From: an uncultured Anaerocolumna sp.
GTDB taxonomy: Bacteria > Bacillota > Clostridia > Lachnospirales > Lachnospiraceae
Assembly (NCBI GenBank): GCA_937901695.1
Contig: CALDJN010000221.1
Span: 1-11,960, forward strand
Length of the DNA stretch: 11,960 bases
Reading direction: 5' to 3'
Shown: positions 1 to 6,606 of the stretch, in pieces
How the letters are laid out: every line of letters starts with the position of its first letter
Numbering within the stretch: position 1 is the stretch's first letter
Position numbers and translations under genes: made by a program
Notes under the pieces: model-generated
What the model saw: only the letters and a program-made list of their open reading frames with translations
Told to the model about the DNA's origin: nothing
Databases searched by the model: none

Positions 1-692
1 AACTGGTGGTCAGAACCATTGCAAAGAGACATGGGTTACATGCTACTTTTATGCCAAAACCAAAGTATGGAATCAATGGTTCCGGTATGCACATTAATAT
101 GTCTATTCAGAAAGATGGAAAAAATATTTTTGATAATCCGAAAGGAAAAATAGGTTTAAGTGAAGATGCTTATTATTTTATAGCCGGATTACTGAAACAT
201 ATGGATGGAATTACTGCCATTACGAATCCAATTGTAAACTCTTATAAGAGACTGGTACCAGGTTATGAAGCACCGGTATATGTTGCCTGGTCTGCTGCCA
301 GCAGAAGCCCTTTGATTCGAATCCCATCAGGCAGAGGAAATAGCACCAGAGTGGAATTAAGAAGTCCGGATCCAGCTGCAAACCCATATCTGGCATTGGC
401 AGTTTGTTTAGCAGCAGGTTTAGATGGTATAAAGAACAAACTTACTCCTCCAGAAAGTGTTGACAAAAATATTGCGGCTATGACAAAAGAAGAACTGCAA
501 CAGTACAATATTAAGTATCTTCCTGCTAACTTAAAGGAGGCAATTATAGCTTTAGAGCAATGTGAATTTGCTAAGAATGTATTGGGCACTCATACTTTTA
601 CCAAGTACATCCAAGCAAAGCAAGAAGAATGGAATCAATACATTATGCAAGTATCTCAGTGGGAAATCGATCAATACCTATATCGTATTTAA
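1..692 (+). CDS. glnA: Glutamine synthetase, type I (3' part; 5' end outside window)
   Basis: Makes glutamine from glutamate, ammonia and ATP in the cytoplasm. Only the C-terminal ~229 residues are present; the frame is open to the left edge, so the GTG at position 6 is an internal codon. Near the start of the fragment lies the ATP-binding signature KPKYGINGSGMHINMS. It is followed by the glutamate-flap region VPGYEAPVYVAWS and the arginine-rich active-site stretch RIPSGRGNSTRVELRSPDP, then ANPYLALA. I see no E. coli-type adenylylation tyrosine motif in the tail, which fits the shorter Gram-positive GSI-alpha class regulated by feedback and by dedicated regulators. The stop codon is 45 bases before an ANTAR regulator gene on the same strand with no terminator between, so the two are probably cotranscribed. 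Identification is very secure; the subclass is inferred from the tail. Confidence 0.97.
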   Translation, partial: LVVRTIAKRHGLHATFMPKPKYGINGSGMHINMSIQKDGKNIFDNPKGKIGLSEDAYYFIAGLLKHMDGITAITNPIVNSYKRLVPGYEAPVYVAWSAASRSPLIRIPSGRGNSTRVELRSPDPAANPYLALAVCLAAGLDGIKNKLTPPESVDKNIAAMTKEELQQYNIKYLPANLKEAIIALEQCEFAKNVLGTHTFTKYIQAKQEEWNQYIMQVSQWEIDQYLYRI

Positions 693-722
693 TAGAACGA
701 AGACAATTGGAAGAATTAGTGA

Positions 723-728
723 GGGAGG
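723..728 (+). promoter_or_regulatory. Ribosome binding site that decides the GTG start of the ANTAR gene
   Basis: GGGAGG lies 9 bases before the GTG at 738. An ATG at 736-738 overlaps this GTG but belongs to another frame that stops after one more codon (ATG TGC TAA). The real start is therefore the GTG. Confidence 0.8.
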
Positions 729-737
729 TAATCAGAT

Positions 738-1274
738 GTGCTAAGTATTATAGTTGCATTTCCCAAAATAGATGATGCAAAAATTATAAAAAATTCTCTC
801 ATTAGAAATGGATTTGAAGTAAATGCTACTTGCACTACAGGAGCTCAAGTAATTGGAATCGCAGATGAATTAGATGGAGGTATCGTAATATCCGGATATC
901 GATTTTCCGATATGCATTTTAGCCAGTTAAATAACTGCCTTCCCAAAGGGTTTAAAATGCTCTTAATCGCTTCTCCTAATAAGCTAACAGAAGGTACTGA
1001 TAATAATATTGTTTGTCTGAGTATGCCTTTAAAGATTCACGATTTGTTAAATACCTTGCAAATGATGACCTATAGCTATACAAGACACAATAAAAAGGAA
1101 AAGCTGAAAGTAAGATCAGAAGGAGAAAATGCTATTATTAATAAAGCGAAGCAAGTGCTTATGGTAAGAAATAATATGACAGAAGAAGAAGCGTATCGAT
1201 ATATTCAAAAAAATAGTATGGATAGTGGAATCAACATGGTTGAAATGGCGGAAATGATTTTAAATTTGCTATAA
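738..1274 (+). CDS. ANTAR-domain RNA-binding antiterminator with degenerate receiver, glnA-linked
   Basis: 178 residues, GTG start with GGGAGG 9 bases upstream. Residues ~2-110 have the alternating pattern of a response-regulator receiver. However, the strand-3 end reads IVISGYRFSDM, with no aspartate at the expected phosphorylation site, and the later Lys-Pro position reads SMPLK with Met before Pro. Phosphorylation is therefore unlikely. Residues ~118-178 match the ANTAR helical bundle: AIINKAKQVLMVRNNMTEEE, then the EEAYRYIQ and MVEMAEMIL stretches. ANTAR proteins bind paired hairpins in nascent RNA and prevent termination. In clostridia, ANTAR-type GlnR/NitR regulators lie beside glnA and are tied to nitrogen control, which fits the place of this gene 45 bases after glnA. 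The target RNA would be upstream of glnA, outside the window. Domain call is secure; nitrogen-dependent control of glnA is inferred from context. Confidence 0.88.
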   Translation: MLSIIVAFPKIDDAKIIKNSLIRNGFEVNATCTTGAQVIGIADELDGGIVISGYRFSDMHFSQLNNCLPKGFKMLLIASPNKLTEGTDNNIVCLSMPLKIHDLLNTLQMMTYSYTRHNKKEKLKVRSEGENAIINKAKQVLMVRNNMTEEEAYRYIQKNSMDSGINMVEMAEMILNLL

Positions 1275-1365
1275 TATAGGGAATTTTGCGATAAAACCTG
1301 CTTGCACATGTGGAATAATATGGTTACTATTTAGACATAACAATTTGAAAAGCTCCAAAAATTAG

Positions 1366-1490
1366 ATGAGTGAAGTAAAAAAATCAATTATTCAGTGTAA
1401 AGAAATAACCAAAACCTACATAAGTGCAATACACAAGTTGAAGTAATTAAAGGGTTAACATTTGATATTTATAAAAGCGATTTTAAAGAT
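1366..1490 (+). pseudogene. Relic of an ABC-transporter ATPase N-terminus (frameshifted, truncated)
   Basis: From ATG 1366 one frame reads an N-terminus containing IIQCKEITKTYISAIH, then stops at 1444. From about 1434 the next frame reads QVEVIKGLTFDIYKSDF. Joined with one frameshift, these give the canonical start of a MacB/LolD-type ABC ATPase: strand 1, then K-x-Y, then V-x-V-I/L-K-G-x-x-F-x-I-x-K-x-D/E-F, the segment just before Walker A. The similarity ends at that point and the sequence runs into the dapF ribosome binding site at 1491. About 40 codons remain of a gene that is normally ~230. No ribosome binding site is obvious. This is my reading of family consensus, not an alignment result. 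An in-frame origin inside a dapF leader is unlikely given the strong match. Confidence 0.6.
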
Positions 1491-1501
1491 AGGAGGTACT
1501 C

Positions 1502-2335
1502 ATGAAATTTACCAAAATGCAAGGCTGTGGAAATGATTATGTATATGTTAATTGTTTCAGGGAAAAGGTAGATGATGCATCCCAAATAGCTATCAAGGTT
1601 AGTGACAGGCACTTTGGAATTGGCTCGGATGGTCTTATTTTAATTAAACCTTCTGATAAAGCAGATTTTATGATGGATATGTACAATGCAGACGGTTCCA
1701 GCTCACAAATGTGTGGCAATGGTATACGCTGCGTTGCAAAATATGTCTATGATTATGGTTTAACAGATAAAAGTAAAATAACAATAGAAACCGGTGCAGG
1801 TATAAAAAATCTGGATTTAGAAGTAGAAGGTGACCATGTGACAGAAGTTACGGTAGATATGGGAACACCAATTACCGATCCTAAATTAATTCCTGTGGTT
1901 TCAGACCAAGACCAGATAGTTGCTATGCCTATAACGGTTGATGGAATTTCATACAAAATGACATGTGTTTCTATGGGTAATCCCCATGCGATTGTGTTTG
2001 TTGATGATACAAAAACTATTGAGATTGAAAAAATAGGCCCACTATTTGAAAATCATATCCTGTTTCCGGAAAGAACAAATACCGAATTTATTCATGTTAT
2101 AGATAGACATACAATAGATATGCGAGTTTGGGAGAGAGGCTCTGGTGAAACATTAGCCTGTGGAACAGGAGCCTGTGCCAGTGTTTACGCTTGTATCTTA
2201 AACGGATTAACGGAGGATGAGGTATGGGTAAGATTATTAGGCGGAGTACTTAAAGTAAGATATGACAAGGATAAGCATACCATATTCATGACTGGACCTG
2301 CCGTAACGGTATTTGAAGGAGAAATTAATGTATAA
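1502..2335 (+). CDS. dapF: Diaminopimelate epimerase
   Basis: Interconverts LL- and meso-diaminopimelate, a cofactor-independent two-cysteine racemisation that supplies lysine and peptidoglycan cross-links. 277 residues, the usual family length. The N-terminal MQGCGNDYVYV is typical. The two catalytic cysteines are visible in the mirrored half-domains: Cys71 in NADGSSSQMCGNGIRC and Cys220 in ERGSGETLACGTGACAS. The substrate-binding MGNPHAIVF lies at ~158-166, and NTEF follows at 193-196. ATG at 1502 is preceded by AGGAGG at 1491-1496 with ideal spacing. A weak TATAAA at 1470-1475 could be its -10, but no good -35 goes with it. It is followed by a clear terminator and no other dap gene is in the window, so it looks monocistronic or the last gene of a unit. 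Confidence 0.97.
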   Translation: MKFTKMQGCGNDYVYVNCFREKVDDASQIAIKVSDRHFGIGSDGLILIKPSDKADFMMDMYNADGSSSQMCGNGIRCVAKYVYDYGLTDKSKITIETGAGIKNLDLEVEGDHVTEVTVDMGTPITDPKLIPVVSDQDQIVAMPITVDGISYKMTCVSMGNPHAIVFVDDTKTIEIEKIGPLFENHILFPERTNTEFIHVIDRHTIDMRVWERGSGETLACGTGACASVYACILNGLTEDEVWVRLLGGVLKVRYDKDKHTIFMTGPAVTVFEGEINV

Positions 2336-2411
2336 AATTATCCATGAAAGTTAACGGCAGCAGGCTGCAATATATTTGAAAAATTATTAAAACTAAAACG
2401 ATTATTTATAT

Positions 2412-2452
2412 AGCCCGATATCCTATAAAATGAGGTATAGGGCTTCTTTTTT
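2412..2452 (+). terminator. Intrinsic terminator after dapF
   Basis: AGCCC-G-ATATCCT pairs with AGGTAT-A-GGGCT (one mismatch and one wobble) around an 8-base loop, followed directly by TCTTTTTTG. It lies 76 bases after the dapF stop. Confidence 0.88.
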
Positions 2453-2462
2453 GTACATAAGA

Positions 2463-2491
2463 TTGCCCTAAAAAATTCCATATGATATACT
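2463..2491 (+). promoter_or_regulatory. Predicted extended -10 promoter (TTGCCC - 17 - TATACT)
   Basis: TTGCCC at 2463-2468, a 17-base spacer, then TATACT at 2486-2491 preceded by TGA, giving a TGn extended -10. It is placed just after the dapF terminator. If it drives the S66 peptidase gene the untranslated leader would be about 370 bases; alternatively it makes a small RNA. Confidence 0.5.
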
Positions 2492-2750
2492 ACTACTATA
2501 AAAGATTTGCAGGATATAGACTATAGATAATATACAAATTGGTGCTTTATCAAGAATTGCAGATATTTTGTCAGATAATAATAAAAGTCCAATAATTCCA
2601 GAATCTATCATATGAAAAAATATGTATGAAAAAATATTTAGCAATGCAGAATTAAAGTAAAGTAAAGGGGAATATAGGATTTATCTTTAGAATACACTTT
2701 AAATGTAATATCCTATAATATATTTAATTTATAAATTTCACATATTTTAA

Positions 2751-2805
2751 CCTTATCAGGCAAGCACCCACTTCCGAAGCGGATAAGCATGCCTGTAGGT
2801 AAGTG
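2751..2805 (+). repeat. Hairpin repeat, copy R1 (upstream of the S66 peptidase gene)
   Basis: The 28 bases 2777-2804 match 4025-4052 at 23 positions without gaps, sharing AAGCGGATAA and most of the following CCTG-AGG-AAGT core. The left half (AGGCAAG then CCCACTTCCG) resembles 3891-3925. Several self-pairing arms are present: CTTATC/GATAAG, AGGCA/TGCCT and CACTT/AAGTG, which are mutually exclusive in part. Copies of this family lie on both sides of the gene that follows. Confidence 0.6.
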
Positions 2806-2869
2806 AAATATCCATTTTGACAGTTTAAAAATATAAAACAAAACATATCAGAAAGGAAAGAAACACATT

Positions 2870-3883
2870 ATGATTTATCCCGAATACATTAAGAAAGGTA
2901 GTGCTATCGGAGTTACTGCACCCTCAGATGGTAATAAGAAAGATACTGATTTTGTAAGATTGGATTATGGTAAGGAACAACTAAGGAAAAGAGGATATGA
3001 GGTTATAGAAACAGAGCATGTTCGAACTAGTGAAAAGGGAAGAAGTACCGATGCCAGAACACGAACAAAAGAATTAGAAGAATTAATAAACAATGATACG
3101 GTAAAGTGGATAATATCTGCAAAAGGTGGAGATTTCCTCTTAGAAATGCTTCCTTTTGTGGATTTTGAATGTATAAAGGCTAACCCTAAGTGGATACAGG
3201 GGTATTCTGACAACACAGGATTGACTTACACCATAACCACTAATTGTGACATGGCAACTCTTTATGGCTGTAATTTTAATGATTTTGGAATGGAAGTTTG
3301 GCATAAAACCATAGAAGTTAATCTTCAATTAGCGGAAGGAAAGATAAATGCGGAGCATAGTTTTGACCAATATGAAGACGGTTTCTACGACCGAGTTACA
3401 GGACTAGAAGGTTATAGGCTTGAAAAGCCTGTTTATTGGAGAAACTTGTGGGATGAAAATGAAATAAACTTATCCGGCAGATTATTAGGTGGCTGCTTAG
3501 ACGTATTACTTTATATCGTAGGCACAAGATTTGATCAAACCAAAGAATTTATAGAGAGGTATAAAGATGACGGTATCCTTTGGTATTTAGAAAGTTTTGC
3601 CTTGGAAAGTGAAGCTTTAACTTTGGGATTATGGCAGTTAAAAGAAGCTGGCTGGTTTCAATATACGAAAGGTTTTGTGTTTGGAAGACCTGCTTTTTAC
3701 AATCCGGATTCAGAAATATCTTATGATGAAGCAGTTCTATCTGTATTAGAGGAATTCCATGTTCCCATTATATTAGATGCAGATATAGGACACAAAGCGC
3801 CTCAGATGACCATGGTTAACGGAGCTATGGCTGCTATACACAGTAAAGATGGAAAAGGTACTGTGAAATTCGATTTTGTTTAA
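2870..3883 (+). CDS. S66-family serine peptidase (LD-carboxypeptidase / MccF-like)
   Basis: Family S66 enzymes cleave after an acidic or amide bond: LdcA removes the terminal D-alanine from tetrapeptide muropeptides during wall recycling, and MccF inactivates microcin C-type aminoacyl nucleotides. 337 residues. The start is ATG with AAAGGA 12 bases upstream. The N-terminal KKGSAIGVTAPSDG is the family opening. The catalytic triad can be placed at Ser113 (nucleophile elbow in IQGYSDNT), Glu241 (WYLESF) and His308 (DIGHKAPQ). NLSGRLLGGCLDVL, the usual G-R-x-x-G-G-x-L segment, precedes the Glu. There is no signal peptide, so it acts in the cytoplasm. The length is nearer the MccF-like branch (~340) than E. 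coli-type LdcA (~305), but length alone does not settle the substrate. It stands alone, with repeat copies on both sides. Confidence 0.88.
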   Translation: MIYPEYIKKGSAIGVTAPSDGNKKDTDFVRLDYGKEQLRKRGYEVIETEHVRTSEKGRSTDARTRTKELEELINNDTVKWIISAKGGDFLLEMLPFVDFECIKANPKWIQGYSDNTGLTYTITTNCDMATLYGCNFNDFGMEVWHKTIEVNLQLAEGKINAEHSFDQYEDGFYDRVTGLEGYRLEKPVYWRNLWDENEINLSGRLLGGCLDVLLYIVGTRFDQTKEFIERYKDDGILWYLESFALESEALTLGLWQLKEAGWFQYTKGFVFGRPAFYNPDSEISYDEAVLSVLEEFHVPIILDADIGHKAPQMTMVNGAMAAIHSKDGKGTVKFDFV

Positions 3884-3884
3884 C

Positions 3885-4062
3885 CTCATTAGGGAAGTCC
3901 CCCACTTCTGTAAGCTGGGATAACCCTTACTTTGTGAACAGGGGTCGGACTTGCTTGTTCAGCAGGAGTTCAAGCTACTGCTGAAATACTACGCAGTGGC
4001 AATGAGATTATGGGCAAGTAGCGTAAGCGGATAAACTTACCTGCAGGCAAGTTTATCCGCTT
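3885..4062 (+). repeat. Highly structured repeat-containing element (copies R2 and R3)
   Basis: Starts 2 bases after the peptidase stop. Outer arms CTCATT (3885-3890) and AATGAG (4001-4006) are complementary. Inside are AAGTCC/GGACTT bracketing a CCC/GGG continuation, and TTCAGCAG/CTGCTGAA around a 12-base loop. At the right end is a perfect 14-bp stem, AAGCGGATAAACTT (4025-4038) with AAGTTTATCCGCTT (4049-4062), whose loop contains the self-complementary CCTGCAGG. R2 (about 3891-3925) and R3 (4025-4052) are related to the two halves of R1 at 2751-2805. It may be a small non-autonomous element or a repeated structured RNA; no coding capacity is seen. Confidence 0.6.
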
Positions 4063-4065
4063 TGA
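4025..4065 (+). terminator. Perfect 14-bp hairpin, possible terminator of the S66 peptidase gene
   Basis: Stem 4025-4038/4049-4062 with a 10-base loop. Only TTT follows before GACTTG, so it is a strong hairpin but a weak intrinsic terminator. It is also part of the repeat described above, so termination may be incidental. Confidence 0.45.
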
Positions 4066-4089
4066 CTTGAAAATAAACTTTAATATTTT
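4062..4089 (+). promoter_or_regulatory. Candidate promoter of the LtaS-like gene (TTGACT - 16 - TATTTT)
   Basis: TTGACT (4062-4067) abuts the 14-bp hairpin. TATTTT at 4084-4089 is 16 bases on. The -10 is weak. It would place the AATN microsatellite inside the 5' untranslated region. Confidence 0.35.
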
Positions 4090-4100
4090 ATCGTTTCTTT

Positions 4101-4152
4101 AATAAATGAATCAATGAATAAATGAATCAATCAATGAATAAATGAATCAATG
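4101..4152 (+). repeat. AATN microsatellite ahead of the LtaS-like gene
   Basis: Three imperfect units of 16, 20 and 16 bases (AATAAATGAATCAATG, with one unit carrying an extra CAAT), built on an AATN tetranucleotide. It ends 19 bases before the ATG at 4172, upstream of the G-rich presumed ribosome binding site. Confidence 0.85.
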
Positions 4153-4171
4153 GTGATTGGGGGCGCAATTC

Positions 4172-6505
4172 ATGAGTAAAGGCAATGAGGCAGATGGGAA
4201 AGAAGAGAAGAAATCTACCTCTGTTAATAATCCAAAAAAGAATGGATTGAAACAAAAGGATATTACAAATGAAAAGATTAACCCAAAAGACAAATTACCT
4301 TCTAAGATTTATAAAATTAAGCTTAGTAATTTTATAAAAAAAGTGAAACAAAGTACTAACCAAAATAAAAAGAAGAATGGCATTAGAAGTAAAGAACAGC
4401 CTGCACATATTACCATATCAAAGGGCATAAGTAAGGCTTGGAACGGTAAAAATCATTTGTTTCAAATAACTTGCTTTTACCAAATAGTCATCATTTACCT
4501 TGAATTGGTATTTCACCAACTGACTTTTCAAAATTTGAATGGTAAAATACTATTACCAATATTATTTGCCTTACCAGCGGGTGCTATTCTCGGATTTATT
4601 AGTGGAATATCTGAAAAACGGGTAAATAAGATATTTATATGGATATTTACCACCACTTTATGCTTGCTATTTAGTACCCAACTGGTATATAACTATGTCT
4701 TTAAAACTTTTCTATCTTTCTATTCCATCGGATTAGTAGGAGGGGACGTGCTAGAATTCTTTGACCAGATTATAGTTGCTATTGGAAATAATCTGATTGG
4801 AATCCTCTTATTATGCGTACCTCTAATATTCTTAAAAATACTCATGAAAAAGAATCAAATTGATATGAATAAAAAGCTTATCAGACCGCAAGTTACAGCA
4901 TTAACTTGTTTTATTGCTGTACAATTTATAGGTGTACTTATACTTCCTGCATATGGAAAAGAAACCTATTCTCCCTATGACCTATACCATAAAACTTGGA
5001 TTCCGGAAATGAGTATGGAGCAGTTAGGTGTGTTAACCAGCACAAGATTTGATGTGAGAAGGCTGATTACGAAGGAAGATGATACCTTTTTGGAAATCAG
5101 TTTACTATTAAATGGAAATCCTAAAACAGCAGCCAAAGGTGTTACGGAGAATAATAAAGAAAGTCCTTATAATATAGGTAAAAAAGATAGTACCAAAAAG
5201 AAACCAACCACAACAGCAACGCCTACCCCCACCCCAATAGTCATTGATACATCACCCAATATATTAGAGATTGATTTTGATGCTTTAGCAAAAGAAGAAA
5301 CCAACGAAAATGTAAAAATGCTGCATCAATATTTTGCCACAGCAGAACCTACCAAGAAGAACAAATATACAGGCATATTTGAGGGCTATAATCTGATTAT
5401 GTTGACAGCGGAAGGATTTTCTCCATGGGCTGTGGATAAAGATATCACACCTACACTATATAAACTGGCTCATGAAGGTTTTGTATTTGAGAATTTTTAT
5501 ACACCTTTATGGTGGGCAAGTACCATTGATGGGGAGTATGCAGCCTGCACAAGTTTAATACCTAAGTCAGGAGTTATTAGCTTTTATAAAAGCGGAAGCA
5601 ATGCTATGCCCTTTACTTTTGGACATCAATTTAAAAAAATAGGTTACAGTACCCGAGCTTACCATAATCATACTTACACCTATTATAAACGCCATATTTC
5701 CCATCCTAATATGGGATACGATTATAAAGGCGTTGGAAATGGCCTTGAAGTAACAGAAAGTTGGCCGGAGTCTGACTTAGAAATGATAGAAGCAACCATG
5801 CCAGAATATATAGACAAGGAGCCCTTTCATACTTATTATATGACAGTTAGCGGCCACATGAATTACACATTTTCCGGAAATAGAATGTCTGCTAAGAATA
5901 AAGAAGCAGTGGACCATTTGCCATATTCCATGGAAGCCAAAGCCTATATGGCTTGCAATGTGGAATTAGACAGGGCTCTGGAAAGATTGATTGCTGAATT
6001 AGAAGTGAAAGGTATTGCAAATAAAACTGTAATTGCACTTAGTACGGATCATTATCCATATGGACTGGAAAAGGATAAGATTGATGAGCTGGCAGGTCAT
6101 AAGGTAGAGGAAAACTTTGAACTTTATAAAAATTATTTTATCCTGTGGTCAGGAAGTATGAGTAAACCAATTATCATTGATAAGCCATGTTCCAGTTTAG
6201 ATATTGTACCTACATTATCCAATCTGTTTGGATTATCCTATGATTCCAGATTATATATGGGAAAAGATATTCTATCGGACTCGGATTCTTTGGTAATCTT
6301 CTCAAATCGAAGTTTCATTACGGATAAAATTATGTATAATAGTAAAACAAAAGAAATAATAAAACTTACAGAGGAAGAATTGCCTGAAGATTATATTAGT
6401 ACCATGAACAAAATAGTAAACAATAAGTTCCTTATATCAGAAAGAATACTGGACGAAGATTATTATAGTTATATTCCTAGAGAAGTATTCAATTTGGAAC
6501 CATAA
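4172..6505 (+). CDS. LtaS-like membrane-anchored sulfatase-fold phosphoglycerol transferase
   Basis: Likely transfers glycerol phosphate from phosphatidylglycerol to build a lipoteichoic-acid-type polymer outside the membrane. 777 residues from ATG 4172; the in-frame TTG at 4157 is less likely, because the GGGGG at 4159-4163 serves better as the binding site for the ATG. Residues 1-~90 are cytosolic, Lys/Asn-rich and low in complexity. Five hydrophobic spans lie at ~95-115, 125-146, 153-177, 200-225 and 239-262. A spacer with a Thr/Pro run (KKKPTTTATPTPTP, ~342-356) leads to the sulfatase domain (~407-700). Metal and catalytic residues match LtaS: Glu414 (LTAEGFS), Thr451 (ASTIDGEY, the phospho-enzyme threonine), His562 (SGHMNY) and Asp626-His627 (STDHYPYG). 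Both the N-terminal tail and the spacer make it longer than S. aureus LtaS (~646). The true polymer is not known; it could modify another glycopolymer. The gene is transcribed alone and faces a minus-strand lipoprotein gene. Confidence 0.85.
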   Translation: MSKGNEADGKEEKKSTSVNNPKKNGLKQKDITNEKINPKDKLPSKIYKIKLSNFIKKVKQSTNQNKKKNGIRSKEQPAHITISKGISKAWNGKNHLFQITCFYQIVIIYLELVFHQLTFQNLNGKILLPILFALPAGAILGFISGISEKRVNKIFIWIFTTTLCLLFSTQLVYNYVFKTFLSFYSIGLVGGDVLEFFDQIIVAIGNNLIGILLLCVPLIFLKILMKKNQIDMNKKLIRPQVTALTCFIAVQFIGVLILPAYGKETYSPYDLYHKTWIPEMSMEQLGVLTSTRFDVRRLITKEDDTFLEISLLLNGNPKTAAKGVTENNKESPYNIGKKDSTKKKPTTTATPTPTPIVIDTSPNILEIDFDALAKEETNENVKMLHQYFATAEPTKKNKYTGIFEGYNLIMLTAEGFSPWAVDKDITPTLYKLAHEGFVFENFYTPLWWASTIDGEYAACTSLIPKSGVISFYKSGSNAMPFTFGHQFKKIGYSTRAYHNHTYTYYKRHISHPNMGYDYKGVGNGLEVTESWPESDLEMIEATMPEYIDKEPFHTYYMTVSGHMNYTFSGNRMSAKNKEAVDHLPYSMEAKAYMACNVELDRALERLIAELEVKGIANKTVIALSTDHYPYGLEKDKIDELAGHKVEENFELYKNYFILWSGSMSKPIIIDKPCSSLDIVPTLSNLFGLSYDSRLYMGKDILSDSDSLVIFSNRSFITDKIMYNSKTKEIIKLTEEELPEDYISTMNKIVNNKFLISERILDEDYYSYIPREVFNLEP

Positions 6506-6548
6506 AGAAAACAGTTGGTAAAACGACGATTTTTTCTGTATACCCCAA

Positions 6549-6591
6549 AGGTGCTGTGCCGCAAAATAAATATTTTAGCTGCACAGCACCT
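6549..6591. terminator. Shared hairpin between convergent genes
   Basis: AGGTGCTGTGC (6549-6559) pairs perfectly with GCACAGCACCT (6581-6591). The interior extends with GC and AAAATA/TATTTT to a near-continuous stem. It lies 43 bases after the LtaS-like stop and 15 bases after the minus-strand lipoprotein stop. Neither side has a good T-run, so termination is inferred from position and stem strength. Confidence 0.6.
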
Positions 6592-6606
6592 CTAAAGCCC
6601 CGTTAA

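Larger units (their letters stand above)
2453..2869. other. Gene-free stretch between dapF and the S66 peptidase gene
   Basis: No ORF with a ribosome binding site is seen here. The stretch contains an extended -10 promoter (2463-2491), a very AT-rich middle, a hairpin repeat copy (2751-2805), and a perfect TTGACA at 2817-2822 that has no good -10 at the right distance. A short unlinked reading frame at about 2527-2620 (GALSRIADILSDNNKSP and flanks) looks protein-like but has no start, ribosome binding site or recognised family. Confidence 0.6.

Noticed and set aside
562..744. 60-codon reading frame bridging glnA and the ANTAR gene
   Set aside because: It overlaps the secure glnA reading frame and is not protein-like. 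Its last codons overlap the ANTAR GTG start only by chance.
2817..2845. Perfect TTGACA at 2817-2822 as the S66 peptidase promoter
   Set aside because: No acceptable -10 is found 16-18 bases downstream (the sequence there is AAAACA-like), and TATAAA at 2832 is too close. It could work only with an activator, for which there is no evidence.
4157..4171. TTG at 4157 as the start of the LtaS-like gene
   Set aside because: Using it would consume the G-run that best serves as the ribosome binding site for the ATG at 4172, and there is no binding site ahead of the TTG inside the microsatellite.
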